This document shows, in pieces, positions 36,501-41,067 of a stretch of DNA of 64,000 bases. The notes below the pieces were generated by a model that worked only from the letters and a program-made list of their open reading frames with translations, was not told the origin of the DNA and did not search any database. How positions within the stretch are numbered: position 1 is the first letter of the stretch; every line of letters begins with the position of its first letter. The DNA lies in the NCBI RefSeq assembly GCF_001412535.1, contig NZ_CP011774.1, positions 2,289,501-2,353,500 of the forward strand, given 5' to 3'. The translations under genes and the position numbers were made by a program. This DNA is from Limnohabitans sp. 63ED37-2 (GTDB lineage: Bacteria; Pseudomonadota; Gammaproteobacteria; Burkholderiales; Burkholderiaceae_C).

Positions 36501-38627
36501 ACTGACTTGAATGGTGGGCGCAGTGGTATCGATGACCAAGGTGTAGGGGTTGCTGGTGTTGGTGACACCGTTGGCCACAAATGAAGCCACGAGGCTGCGG
36601 CTGCCTTGTGTCAATGTAGGTGTGGTGAAGGACCAGTTGCCATTGGCATCTGCCGTGGCCGTGCCCAGTACAGTGTTGCCGTCGCGGATGGTGACGGGCG
36701 TGCCGGGCGGTGCCTTGCCATTGAGGGTGGGTGTGGTGTCGTTGGTGCTGGCGCCGTTGGTCAGGTTCTGCAACGCGTTGTTCGGATTGCCAACGTTGTC
36801 GGTGGCGTTGTCGATGCTGACCAAGGTGTTGGCGTTGTTGATGGCCAAAGAGACAGCGTTATTGATCTCGGCGCCATCTTTGTTGAGGTTGCCCGCCGCG
36901 TCGCTGAATCGATCACTGGAGACCACGATGGCGGCGCTGGTGACGCCCGCATTGGGTGTGAAGGTGGCGGTGTATTGGGTAAATCCGGTGCTGGCGTTGC
37001 CGGTGCCGGGCACGCCTTGCAAGTTGGTGATGGCGCCGCTGGGCGAGGTGATGTCGCTGGCCTGGAAGTCGGCGCTGGGCTCACTCAGGGTGAAGCTGAG
37101 TGTGGCGGTCTCGCCATTGGCCAAGATGGTTTTGTCTACGCTCACAGCAATGGTGGGGGCGTTGGTGTCCACCGTGAAGGCAAAGGGCCCGGCATTGGTG
37201 GTTGCACCGTTGACGGTGGTGCTAGCGCTCAGGCTGCGCGCGCCCTCAGGCAAGGCTGAGGGCGTGAAGCTCCACACGCCTTGGGCGTTGGCGGTGGTCG
37301 TGCCCAGCACAGTGGCTCCGTCGCGCAGTGTGACCACGCTGCCGGCCGGGGCCGTGCCGTTGACGGTGGGGGTGCTGTCGTTGGTCAGGCCGCCTGCGGC
37401 GATGTTGATGGCCGCCCCTTCTGGGGTGTTGGCCGCGTTGTCGGTGACGCTGGTGATAGCCAGTGCGTTGTTGGTGGCAGAGCCGGTGCCCACGTTGAAG
37501 GACACGGTGTTGTTGGCTTCAGCGCCGTCTTTGTTGAGGTTGCCCGCTGCGTCGCGAAACTTGTCGCTGTCCACAAAGACCATGGCACTGGTGATACCCG
37601 CATTGGGGGTGAACGTGGCGGTGTAGCTGGTGCCGCTGCCTTGCAAATTGCTGAGCGTGCCCCCCACGGCGGTGATGTCGCCCAGAACAAAGTCTGCGCT
37701 GGCTTCGGACAGTGTGAACGTGACGGTGACGCTCTCACCTGTGGCCAAACTTGTTTTGGGCACGCTCACGGCGACGGTGGGCGTCACGGTGTCTATAACG
37801 ATGGCAAATGCAGCGCTGGTTGCGGGGCTGCCCGCCACCTCGGCGGTGGCGGTGAAGCTGTGGTTACCTTCGGCCAGTGTTGCGGGCGTAAAGCTCCACA
37901 CGCCATTGGCGTCTGCCGTGGTCGTGCCGAGCACGGCCTCGCCGTCACGGATGGTCACCACGCTACCTGCCGGGGCGAGGCCGGTGAGTGTGGGCGTGTT
38001 GTCATTGGTCAAGCCGCCAGCGCTGAGATTGACGCTGGCGTTGTCCGTGTTGCCCACGTTGTCGGCGACGGCGGTGATGGTCACATCCTCAGAGGCAGTT
38101 GTACCGCCAGCACCGCCCGCTACTGCTGCCGCCGCCGCGCCCGCGCCCAAAAGGCCCAGGCCCGCCAACAAGGGGTTGAAGGCCAAGACCGCAAGCGCAG
38201 CGCCCGAACCCACCACTTCTGCACCACCCAGCGCCACACTCACCGCTTGGCCACCATCGGCCAGCTGAGGGATCAGGCCTTTGGCGTCCGGGTCCTCTGG
38301 GATGTACTCGTAGAAGTTGCCATTTTCGGCTTGTCCCACCACGCCGTTGTAGCCCTCGGGCATGACGTCGTAGTAGTCCTCGATGATCACATCGGCTTCG
38401 GTGCTGCCCTCAAACAGGATGTGCAGGTTTTTGCCCACGCGTTTGACTTTGACGTAGTCCGGGCCCACAGCCTTGGCTTTTTCAAGATCCAGCAGTTGGT
38501 ACTTGGCACCGGCCTTGGCTTTCAGGCGCACCGGCTGCCCACGACCGCCCTGCCCCTGCGTGACGTCCACGCTCTGGTTGTTGTCTGCGTTGCCGGTATT
38601 GACGACTATTTTGAACTTCTTGGACAT
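18567..38627 (-). CDS. Giant BapA/RTX-like adhesin with Ig-like array and FG-GAP propeller
   Basis: This 6,686-residue protein is a predicted type I-secreted biofilm adhesin. The ATG at 38627 is preceded by a purine-rich AAGAGAAG site. Residues 1-130 match the BapA-prefix type (FKIVVNTGNADNNQ; EDYYDVMPEGYNGVVGQAE). A Gly/Ala-rich hydrophobic stretch follows at about 140-180. From about 180 to 4,580 there is a long array of Ig-like domains of several subtypes, nine carrying an EF-hand-like loop. Cadherin/VCBS-like domains lie near 4,980-5,240. Seven FG-GAP repeats lie at about 5,710-6,180. A short RTX motif (GNDTLTGGGGVDRF) is near 6,195. EF-hand-like loops DTNHDGQLNEAD and DANGNGVSDAGE follow, and the C-terminal module resembles the VC_A0849 type I secretion domain. 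No type I transporter genes are in the window. Confidence 0.9.
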   Translation of the reverse strand: MSKKFKIVVNTGNADNNQSVDVTQGQGGRGQPVRLKAKAGAKYQLLDLEKAKAVGPDYVKVKRVGKNLHILFEGSTEADVIIEDYYDVMPEGYNGVVGQAENGNFYEYIPEDPDAKGLIPQLADGGQAVSVALGGAEVVGSGAALAVLAFNPLLAGLGLLGAGAAAAAVAGGAGGTTASEDVTITAVADNVGNTDNASVNLSAGGLTNDNTPTLTGLAPAGSVVTIRDGEAVLGTTTADANGVWSFTPATLAEGNHSFTATAEVAGSPATSAAFAIVIDTVTPTVAVSVPKTSLATGESVTVTFTLSEASADFVLGDITAVGGTLSNLQGSGTSYTATFTPNAGITSAMVFVDSDKFRDAAGNLNKDGAEANNTVSFNVGTGSATNNALAITSVTDNAANTPEGAAINIAAGGLTNDSTPTVNGTAPAGSVVTLRDGATVLGTTTANAQGVWSFTPSALPEGARSLSASTTVNGATTNAGPFAFTVDTNAPTIAVSVDKTILANGETATLSFTLSEPSADFQASDITSPSGAITNLQGVPGTGNASTGFTQYTATFTPNAGVTSAAIVVSSDRFSDAAGNLNKDGAEINNAVSLAINNANTLVSIDNATDNVGNPNNALQNLTNGASTNDTTPTLNGKAPPGTPVTIRDGNTVLGTATADANGNWSFTTPTLTQGSRSLVASFVANGVTNTSNPYTLVIDTTAPTIQVSADQTRLLNAGDTATVFFDLSEPSTDLTNADITLSGGTLSTLQGVPGTGNATTGFTRYTATFTKTTGSTTSVAVASARFSDAAGNVNADGADANNTWTFSATPATATSIGSVTDNAGNSNNAVESLNNGGKTNDNTPTLNGRGTPGEQVTIRDGNTILGTTTVNPDGSWSFTPSPALSEGPHSFTATTPSGGTSAPFNVDIDTIAPTAPGIGDLTDNVGAATGSIANNTSTDDTTPTLSGTAEAGSTVRIFDTINGVTTQIGTATADANGAWSFTPVTALANGAHSLTAKAVDAAGNEGPASPARNFTVAADASPTAPAAPAITSVTDNVGSVTGNIAKGTTSDDNTPTVNGTGTPGTVVTVFNGTTPVGTATVGTNGQWSVTTSALTGPAISLSATTTDAAGNTSAPTGAYPYTLDTAAPAKPSFAATDNVGPTTGAIAGGSTTDDTTPTFSGTTEPGAVVVIRDGETVLGTTTARPDGTWSITPTEPLSNGPHNITQTVTDPAGNSSTSDPLSFTVDASAVIVSITKAVDNVAANTGDVADNGVTNDTTPTLVGKATANAVVTLREGTTVLGTTTADANGNWSFTTPVQSSGERNFSASATNAAGTSGTANFKLTIDASAPSVPSGLSVNDDVGTVQGSVPNGGTTDDTTPTISGSAEAGSVVTIRDGETVLGTTTVRPDGTWSFTPTQALAAGPHSITSTATDPAGNTGPASTAQTFTIDTTAPSTRVDITGITNDTGVSSTDFITSDNNGLTVSATLSAPLATGEKLFYSRDNGATWIDITASVNGTAVSAVDSQLTSTATIRMQVRDAAGNAGPTDSQLVTIDASGSNNSNSNGSTSTDPNTAATVSITAISTDTGTSTSDFITSDQTLSYSGTVSGFTANGAAVQLVLTDASGIEVGRTFVTPAANGSWTWDNTGVTRASGNYTLTATVVDAAGNRTNTAAAGQDTQLVTVDTTAPSQETTDPLNPSAAAGKASITLDPVTADNIVNATESAQANVAITGTARGEFTAGDVVTLTVNGKTFTGSVNAQGAFSINVPGADLLADSDKTVAASLAAKDAAGNTGTVTDTQVYTTDTTSPFTTVDITRISLDTGASNSDFTTSDNNGLTIGATLSTALATGEKLFYSKDNGSTWTDITGSVNGTAVSHVDSTLTSTTTIRMQVRDAAGNAGATDSQLVTIDTSAPTQENTTPLTPDAAAGKASVTLAPITADNIVNSVEGAQASVAITGTARGDFTAGDVVTLAVNGKTFTGSVNAQGAFSINVPGTDLRDAGTKTVTASLAATDLAGNTGTITDTQDYTVDTTAPTTTVNITAITNDTGVSGSDFITNDNDGLTISATLSAALATGEKLFYSRDNGATWIDITTSVSGTIVSARDDQLTSTATILMQVRDAAGNPGISDSQLVTIDTTAPTEEGATPLTPTAGKTSLILDDVTADNTVSGVEGAQTNVAITGTARGDFTAGDVVTLTINGKTFTGEVATNGRFSINVRGADLLADGDKTITATLDAHDAAGNFAPISATKTYLTDTIAPNDGAAPTVSITTDSNNDGLVSRSEIGQSNTFTVRASFDKTKVEAGDKVIFNDGSMTETVTLSATDIINGFASITFGKPAEGGTLTVTAQLQDKVGNNGAVSASDSARLDTTGPAPVVSPESIINPPAGKASLSIDNVTADNIVNLAESALTNVAITGTARGEFKAGDTVTLTVNGRNFSGTVNASGQYSINVSGADLKADGDKTIDATLTATDAAGNTGAITANKLYTLDDNTPNGGAAPTVEITTDANNDGLVSSNELGSSQNFAVKGSFDKTKVVAGDLLVFSNGTTTNTINLTQADIDAGFATTTFAKPAEGAALTVTAVVRDIAGNTSASSTADSATLDTTGPAQESTNPTSPAAGKTSLVLNDVTADNILSAAESGTTIAITGTARGEFKAGDTVTLTINSKTFTGTLVTGGTFSINVPGADLAADSDTVIDASLLATDAAGNTGTITATKDYSANTSAPNGGDAPTLTIDTDANNDGLVSFGEIGNSSGTPNTTLTVSAKFDSAKVAVGDTVTFTDTGTGTVKTVTLTQAMKDAGKASTTFTSPGDGATFNVKASLTDGVLGNTGPEATDSAKLDLSNLDPVSPSTKQGVGIRITTDTDDNGILNTTEINGATTASVTVTLPTDAKAGDVLVITGTGNDSKTITLSAAQISAGNLTASFTLPANGSQLEVSARVADTAGNTSNLATDAATVNTTPVGAPTVEITTDSNNDGFINRTELGGATTVSIKTTLPSGAVVGDTITVTDGSTTKTHTLVQADLDAGFVTDSFSAPANDATLNISATRTNSAGNVSSAGTDKAIVDTSSFADPTDATKTGLKVTLGTDTNNDGFISGSELTSQFKATIALPAQAAAGDTITLKASGNNPRSITLTAAHITAGKVEVTDLTATGDGTTFTVSASITDRAGNTSPTPDASDSANIQSAAPNGGVAPTVTITTDDDNNGFVNATEIGTATTFTVKGSFDNTKVMAGDQIVFSDGSNTQTITLSAADIGNGFATTTFAKPAEGGTLTVNAKLQDSLGNSTASSANDSAKLDTSAPNGEAAPVVSITTDANNDGFVSAAELGSATTFTARATFDKTKVVAGDILVFTNGAIVKMVTLTATDISNGFGTTTFDKPAEGATLQVSATVMDTAGNVASESNVDSAQLDTTGPAQETANPGNPAVGKASLTLDKVTADNVLNAAESAQSAIAITGKVRGEFTTGDTVTLRVNNTDFTGQVAADGTFSINVSGANLLADSDLTVAASLVANDKAGNPGTITANQAYTLDSIAPNGSAAPTVTITTDANNDGLVNASEIGTANTFAVRANFDKTKVTVGDKVLFSDGTTTNTVTLAQADLDAGFATTTYAKPSEGATLSVTAKLQDPEGNNSATSTADSAKLDTTGPLPVVNPEDPLNPPSGKTSLVLDSVTADNIVNTVEGAQASIAITGTVRGEFTTGDVVTLTINGKTFTGAVAANGRFSINTTGADLLADNDTTVAASLAAKDAAGNTGTITDDQVYSTDATAPTTTVDITGITDDTGVSNSDFITSDNNGLTIRATLSAALATGEKLFYSKHNGTTWIDITTSVSGTNVSAVDTSLTSTATIQMQVRDESGNAGVSDSQLVTIDTSGSNNSNSNGGDSADPNASSSTSVSIDAISTDSGTSTIDFITNDPTLTYSGTVSNFTANGDAVKLVLKDASGTEVGSTFVTPASNGTWSWDNTGVTRASGNYTLSATIVDKAGNTVTGAGTDSQIVTIDTDGGKNTDNSNGSATPQTDANKDATVSITGISLDSGTSASDFVTNDQTLVYNGTVGSFTANGDVVQLELKNAAGTVVGSTFVTPASNGTWSWSDTGVTRDSGNYTLIATIVDKAGNRTNTAAAGTDSQIVTVDNSATQGTDNSNGSNTPATDANTNASIAIASIVDSTLASSDTGTSANDFITQDRSLAIKGTVTDFVSTGNATGAAVRVQILKADNTVAAEGLVTPDSSGNWTFNNTVNDLIDGAYTVKASIVDLAGNAVKAATDKTLIIDNSASTNPANNPATDGNSGSTVSVSVTAIDDGNSATGNANGSKDNGTSATDFVTNDNTLVIKGTTANFSSTGGASGDRVRVQLLKADGTLQAEAFVQPDTNGAWSWDRTGIQQADGKYTLKADIVDAAGNVVKAGNSQALVIDTDAANNPNNGTGAAGSDSNATSTLTLAITSIVDSGANDSKDTGVSATDFITNDQTLVIKGTAAGFSNTGAQAGDQLRVQIVKADGSLAASQFVTVDGSGNWALDNHANTLAEGTYTLKADVVDLAGNVVKSTTKTLKVDTTNAEQVDALNINKDTPSSAGTSNTDWKIFSDGTTKGQTIFGTVGTGEALSKVEISTDGGTTWAAGDLSGDLVKFYLDTPLSTGTKTFQFRTTDLAGNVSSGSTQQLVVEALATTSTSGITLVADGATQVLPSTSTGISFAGAGAPGSGSGGAQTFELSASAIANYLVNATPSANWVNAGAGIDTLKVTGTGTTLDLNNLTDFYTTTKLQGFEIIDLESDSGAQNVIGDATAFASFGTASWLTNINLLSNYQLVVRGNTGDKLVLSAGDGYDTTGWVKGAKDLPFATDPANSNASVSDGRTYTRWSNASLKIDLLVDNDIETSNKFVSFNSISTDTGSSASDLITTDTTLSLSGATSGLATGEVVKVTVLNSSNVKVVDNVTATVTNGVWTLDNQANALALGNYTVKTNIVSSGGATLATGQDRIVQVIAANDTPVNNGLTAQSTNEDTALAITGLSMTDATNNGDNYTVTLGVTNGVLNVSGGTATITGSGTNTVTLTGTKAAINATLATTVSFAPTANFSGSAQLTMTTNDGSLGDAKTDTDTITITVNSVNDAPVVVTSATARSYTENAAGVAANDTLTLSDADSANLTGATVQITSGRTTGDVLSFTNANGITGSFDAASGKLTLSGTATVAQYQAALQSVTYSSTSDNPTATSGSRTLSWQVNDGQSANNASNVGTSTINLTAVNDAPAISASISYRGLEDAAAPVNGTTTGTLISSLTAGKDADNTNVGIAITGPLQTTTNGTAFYSLDGGATWLDLTAKCASCSATNAFLLDGNARLWFSGKADFSGQLSKANIRLWDGTDGSTTGTFKDISALTGAGDAYSTASTFNLNFDITDINDAPTLVVTTQGGSQSIGSSTAVTAFSAATATLGNRDTVQTIKALKFTVSGLQDGADEKITLDGSTFSLTNGTSGTTTTNGIAFSVSVTNGTATVDLSSSAGLSTANTEILVKSIQYINTNATASLGGRVLTISSLQDTGGTANGGVDTATLSLASTITVVAANAAPVLADVSLSMNSLPSSATPANPTGAVGTLVSDFVGAVTDANSTNGKGIAINAIDTSKGSLFFSTNGGTTWTAVDTSTALSDSRAFLLKSDTDNRVYFKPNANFTGSISSAFTFRAWDQTSGTEGAFVNISATNAKGGTTAYSLATDTVNQTVTTSVVTLTNGIVGVASATTGYNTGSSVSYLGDVNGDGYDDFVIGQHPNFSPSDARAFVVFGSSTPITSLELSSITAGGSSNGFVIRTDRGSSKLGINVSAAGDMNGDGLADILVADTNAQATNGGNTSAVFVVYGKTNSNTVTVDTFRATATSEGYAILGRQSSIVNTAGDLNGDGLNDILSAGSTSSVLFGTEPNASTGINASYDLGSPPTGAFDYGFNTSNVGYASNAGDVNGDGFGDFVFGNNLADINGQTRAGSARVSFGGTSTAASTTGFDIVGFTANQNVGQSVSGVGDVNGDGLADVVVHDIIASGQGGNSYVVFGKTDTATVNLTSLTAANASGGFMIKGTTGTGNTSTEFLSGLSASYAGDINGDGLADMLLASGLSGPNGRVFVVYGKTSTTALNFSDIAQGSGGFVINGASADDQLGGIAFNDGSAVSYGGDINGDGFDDLLVGAPSAEPSSGSITNVGRTYVIYGGTQFATGMVANGTGGAGSEQVIGTTGNDTLTGGGGVDRFNAGRGNDVIVLTASDVTNLANNTSAAVKAMVDGGQGFDTIRLMNGGTLDLTTIRNVSASAYDGASRINSIERINMGQDVAANTLIIASRDVNDMAGFNSIHTGTPSDDGKTWTNVTGTALSATTRFHQFLVDGTNVDAVSLKSGTGTWTNAGTVKDGATEYVVWQNTATKSQVIVNKLVTVTANVAPVLLDLNRDGTIGYASTVMDVNSDGTLDATHWAAPQDGVLVWDKYADGMVHDHSQFAFAQNGGTDLQGLAEVFDTNHDGQLNEADAKFAEFKVWQDANGNGVSDAGEVRSLADLGITSIDLTSDGTTRTPVAGVTEAGRSTAQLADGSSVLVADAAFEYRSASAAEAASHAVGQGDNVFKLFGGLSLDLSAVTDAAKLTEVNASADAAANTIKLTLTDMLGASGVDAVSGDMHQLMLTGDANDTALLSANEWLSTDSTVTQNGRTYAVYNAANDTTAQLLLDQQMAVTHNG
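20080..21510 (-). repeat. Seven FG-GAP (integrin-alpha-like) repeats in the giant adhesin
   Basis: Seven copies of D(V/M/L/I)NGDGxxDxxxx occur at roughly 200-bp spacing: GDVNGDGYDDFVIG, GDMNGDGLADILVA, GDLNGDGLNDILSA, GDVNGDGFGDFVFG, GDVNGDGLADVVVH, GDINGDGLADMLLA and GDINGDGFDDLLVG. Each is followed by a strand pair ending in VVFG or VVYG. Seven such units with calcium-binding loops are the number needed for one complete seven-bladed propeller. Confidence 0.85.
24900..38110 (-). repeat. Ig-like domain array in the giant adhesin
   Basis: About 13 kb encodes tandem domains of roughly 90-110 residues. Visible subtypes are: (1) DNTPTLxGxAPxGSVVTIRDG with GxWSFTP near the N-terminus; (2) FTLSEPSADF domains that end DAAGNLNKDGAE; (3) NVAITGTARGEFTAGDVVTL domains; (4) EF-hand-containing domains; (5) SGNYTLxATIVDxAGN domains. 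The ordering is mixed, with runs of one subtype, as expected from repeated local duplication. Each DAAGN motif marks a domain end. Confidence 0.85.
28010..31895 (-). repeat. Nine Ig-like repeats with canonical EF-hand loops
   Basis: Nine successive domains open with a 12-residue loop matching the EF-hand pattern. In order they include DSNNDGLVSRSE, DANNDGLVSSNE, DANNDGLVSFGE, DTDDNGILNTTE, DSNNDGFINRTE, DTNNDGFISGSE, DDDNNGFVNATE, DANNDGFVSAAE and DANNDGLVNASE. Positions 1, 3, 5 and 12 carry the usual Asp/Asn/Asp and Glu. They recur every 330-720 bp. Calcium binding is inferred from the loop pattern. Confidence 0.8.
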
Positions 38628-39388
38628 GGTGCTTCTCTTTAAACGGGTGATCGAGTGCGAATGGGGCGGATCGCGCTTTGGATGAGTGGGAGGTTTCGGT
38701 TCTGGTGAAACGGAGGAAAATTCAGCGGGCTAATTCGGGGGGCAAAGAACCTTCACAGCCTGCAAATGCGTACCCGCTGACCTGGCTTGTGGGCTCAGGA
38801 CACGGCAAATACGAAACAAAAGACGCCGAAGTTTTCAATACCTTGGTATTGTTTTTGATGCTTTTATGAGCGATTAAATTTGCACAAAAGCATACTTCTT
38901 GGATGTGATTCGCAAAAATTGAGGCCATAAGTTGATACTTTGAGAGGTATAGCGATGTTAAAGAGGCACACACTCAAAGTAAATTGGCCAATTGGAGTAC
39001 CCGCGTGTTTTTGTCGTATTAAATTGTAAAAAATTGCTAATTTAATAGTTATTTATAGGGAAGGATGTGGTCTGGCTTGATCGTTATCGGGCCAATTAAG
39101 CGGCAAGAAGCCCATCTAAGTGATTGATTTGATAGGATAAATTGTATGAATTGGAGAACTAAAAGGGTCTCCGGCTACCCAAATGGGCCATCCTTGAATG
39201 CCTTGTAACTTTCAAAAAAAAGTCTTTGGGTGTGTCTGGCAAATCAACAAAATTGGGGCGTGATTTCACAAAAAAGCGCTGTTTGGGCTCTTTTTGCCAA
39301 CGACGGGGGCCAAGGGATGCACGCCCATCTCTTCGTGAAAGCAACCGAGATGCTGCCGCCCTGTCAGGGCGATCTCAGAGATCCTTGA
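38628..39388. promoter_or_regulatory. AT-rich 761-bp gap upstream of the giant adhesin
   Basis: I see no gene here. The gap separates the permease stop codon from the adhesin start; both genes read leftwards. It holds the adhesin ribosome site (about 38632-38640), a 7-bp-arm palindrome CAATACC/GGTATTG at 38836-38851, and an AT-rich dyad ATTAAATT (39018-39025) / AATTTAAT (39039-39046). A short inverted repeat CGCCCT/AGGGCG at 39357-39371 lies just beyond the permease stop and might be a weak terminator; it has no T tract. No convincing -35/-10 pair could be chosen. Confidence 0.45.
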
Positions 39389-41020
39389 TCAGGCCCGCTG
39401 CCGCAGGGTGCGGCTGAGCAAGATGACCGGGATCAGGCCGACCAACACCAAGGCCAGCGAGGGCAAGGCCGCTTCGCCCAGGCGCTCGTCACGCGCCAAC
39501 TGGTAAGTCACCACAGCCAATGTGTCGCTGTTGAAGGGGCGCAGCACCATGGTGGCGGGCAGCTCCTTCATCACGTCCACAAACACCAGCAAGGCGGCGG
39601 CGATGGTGGTGCGTTGCAACAAGGGGGCATGCACGCGGCGCATCAGGCCCCAGCCCGTCACACCCAGCATGCGGGCCGAATCGTCGAGGCTGGCTGGGAT
39701 GCGGGCATATCCGCTTTGCACCGACTGCAGCGCCACCGCACAAAAGCGCACCAAGTAAGCCCACACCAACCCCAAAGACGTGGCGGTGATCCACGCCCCC
39801 GCCGAAGAAGCGGGCCAGGTTTGCTGAATCCAGCCCACCGGCAAGAGCAAACCCACCACCACCACCGCACCGGGAATGGCATAACCCAAGCCCACCAACT
39901 GAATGGCCCCTTGGCTGATGCGGTCGGCACGGGTGCGCACGCTGAAAGCCAGCGCCAGCGCCACGCCCACGGCCAGCACCGCCGTGATGGCGCCTAAGCG
40001 CAGGCTGGTCCAGGCCCATTGGCCAAAGCGCTCCCAGGGCATCTCGGTCGTTTCGCCCATGAAAGCCCTGAGCATGATGAGCACCGGCAGCACAAAGCCC
40101 AGCAGCACGGGCAAGCTGCACACCGCCCAGGCCAGCACGCGGCGCATGCCGTGCAACTGCACCGGCTGCGCCTCGGCAGAGCCCTGGCGCGAACCACGCC
40201 CCTGGTTGAAGCGCATGCGCTTTTGGGCGCGTTGCTCCAGCTGCAGCAAGACCACCACCACGGCCAAGAGCACCGTGGCCAGCTGGGCCGCAGCGATGCG
40301 GTTGTCCATGGACAGCCAGGCTTTGTAGATGCCCGCCGTGAAAGTCTGGATGCCGAAGTAACTGGACACCCCAAAGTCGGCCAGGGTTTCCATGAGCGCC
40401 AAAGCCACACCTGCAGCCACAGCTGGGCGGGCCAGCGGCAAGGCAATTTCGCGGATGCGGCGGGACAGGGGGGCACCCAACAGGCGGGCCGCTTCCATCA
40501 AGCCCGAAGCCCGCTCCACCAAAGCGGTGCGGGCCAGCAAATAAACATAGGGGTAAAGAGACAAGGTGAACACGAGCGCCGCGCCCCAGACGCTGCGCAC
40601 ATCGGGCCACAAACGCCCTTGCAGGCCTAAAGCCTCGCGCAAAGCCACCTGCAGCGGCCCGCTGAACTGCAAAAAGTCGGTGTAGGCGTAGGCCACCACA
40701 TAGGCCGGCATGGCCAGTGGCAAAAGCAGCAACCACTCGAACACGCCGCGCCCCGGAAAATCGAACAAGGTCACGAGCGCCGCTGTGGCCAAGCCCAGCA
40801 CCGTGACGCCCACGGCCACCATCAGGCACAGGCCCAACGTGGTCAGCGCGTAATCAGGCAGCACGGTGGCCGCCATCTCACGCAAGATGCTGGCGCTCTC
40901 GCCGCTCCACTGCAGCCACGAGCCGAGCACGGCCAACACGGGCAAAGCCAAAGCCAGCGCCAGCAAGGCAAACAACAAGGAGGGGAGGCCCGATAAACGG
41001 CGGGCCAAAGTGGTCAGCAT
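39389..41020 (-). CDS. Iron(III)-type ABC transporter permease (FbpB/SfuB family)
   Basis: This is a fused two-repeat inner-membrane permease of 543 residues for a periplasmic-binding-protein-dependent importer, most like ferric-iron transporters. About twelve hydrophobic segments are visible in two halves. Each half has an EAA-type cytoplasmic loop that contacts the ATPase: EAARLLGAPLSRRIREIALP in the first half, DSARMLGVTGWGLMRRVHAP in the second. The ATG at 41020 is taken; a TTG at 41044 would add eight residues. It is divergent from the ATPase gene with only 47 bp between the starts, so the two probably share a control region. No periplasmic iron-binding protein gene is nearby. Confidence 0.88.
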   Translation of the reverse strand: MLTTLARRLSGLPSLLFALLALALALPVLAVLGSWLQWSGESASILREMAATVLPDYALTTLGLCLMVAVGVTVLGLATAALVTLFDFPGRGVFEWLLLLPLAMPAYVVAYAYTDFLQFSGPLQVALREALGLQGRLWPDVRSVWGAALVFTLSLYPYVYLLARTALVERASGLMEAARLLGAPLSRRIREIALPLARPAVAAGVALALMETLADFGVSSYFGIQTFTAGIYKAWLSMDNRIAAAQLATVLLAVVVVLLQLEQRAQKRMRFNQGRGSRQGSAEAQPVQLHGMRRVLAWAVCSLPVLLGFVLPVLIMLRAFMGETTEMPWERFGQWAWTSLRLGAITAVLAVGVALALAFSVRTRADRISQGAIQLVGLGYAIPGAVVVVGLLLPVGWIQQTWPASSAGAWITATSLGLVWAYLVRFCAVALQSVQSGYARIPASLDDSARMLGVTGWGLMRRVHAPLLQRTTIAAALLVFVDVMKELPATMVLRPFNSDTLAVVTYQLARDERLGEAALPSLALVLVGLIPVILLSRTLRQRA

Positions 41021-41067
41021 AGACTTCGATTGTAGGAGCGCCAAACAACCTGCCTACAATCCAGAGC

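Noticed and set aside
39357..39371. CGCCCT/AGGGCG as a terminator of the permease gene
   Set aside because: It has a short stem, a 3-nt loop and no T tract. It is noted in the gap entry but not called as a terminator.
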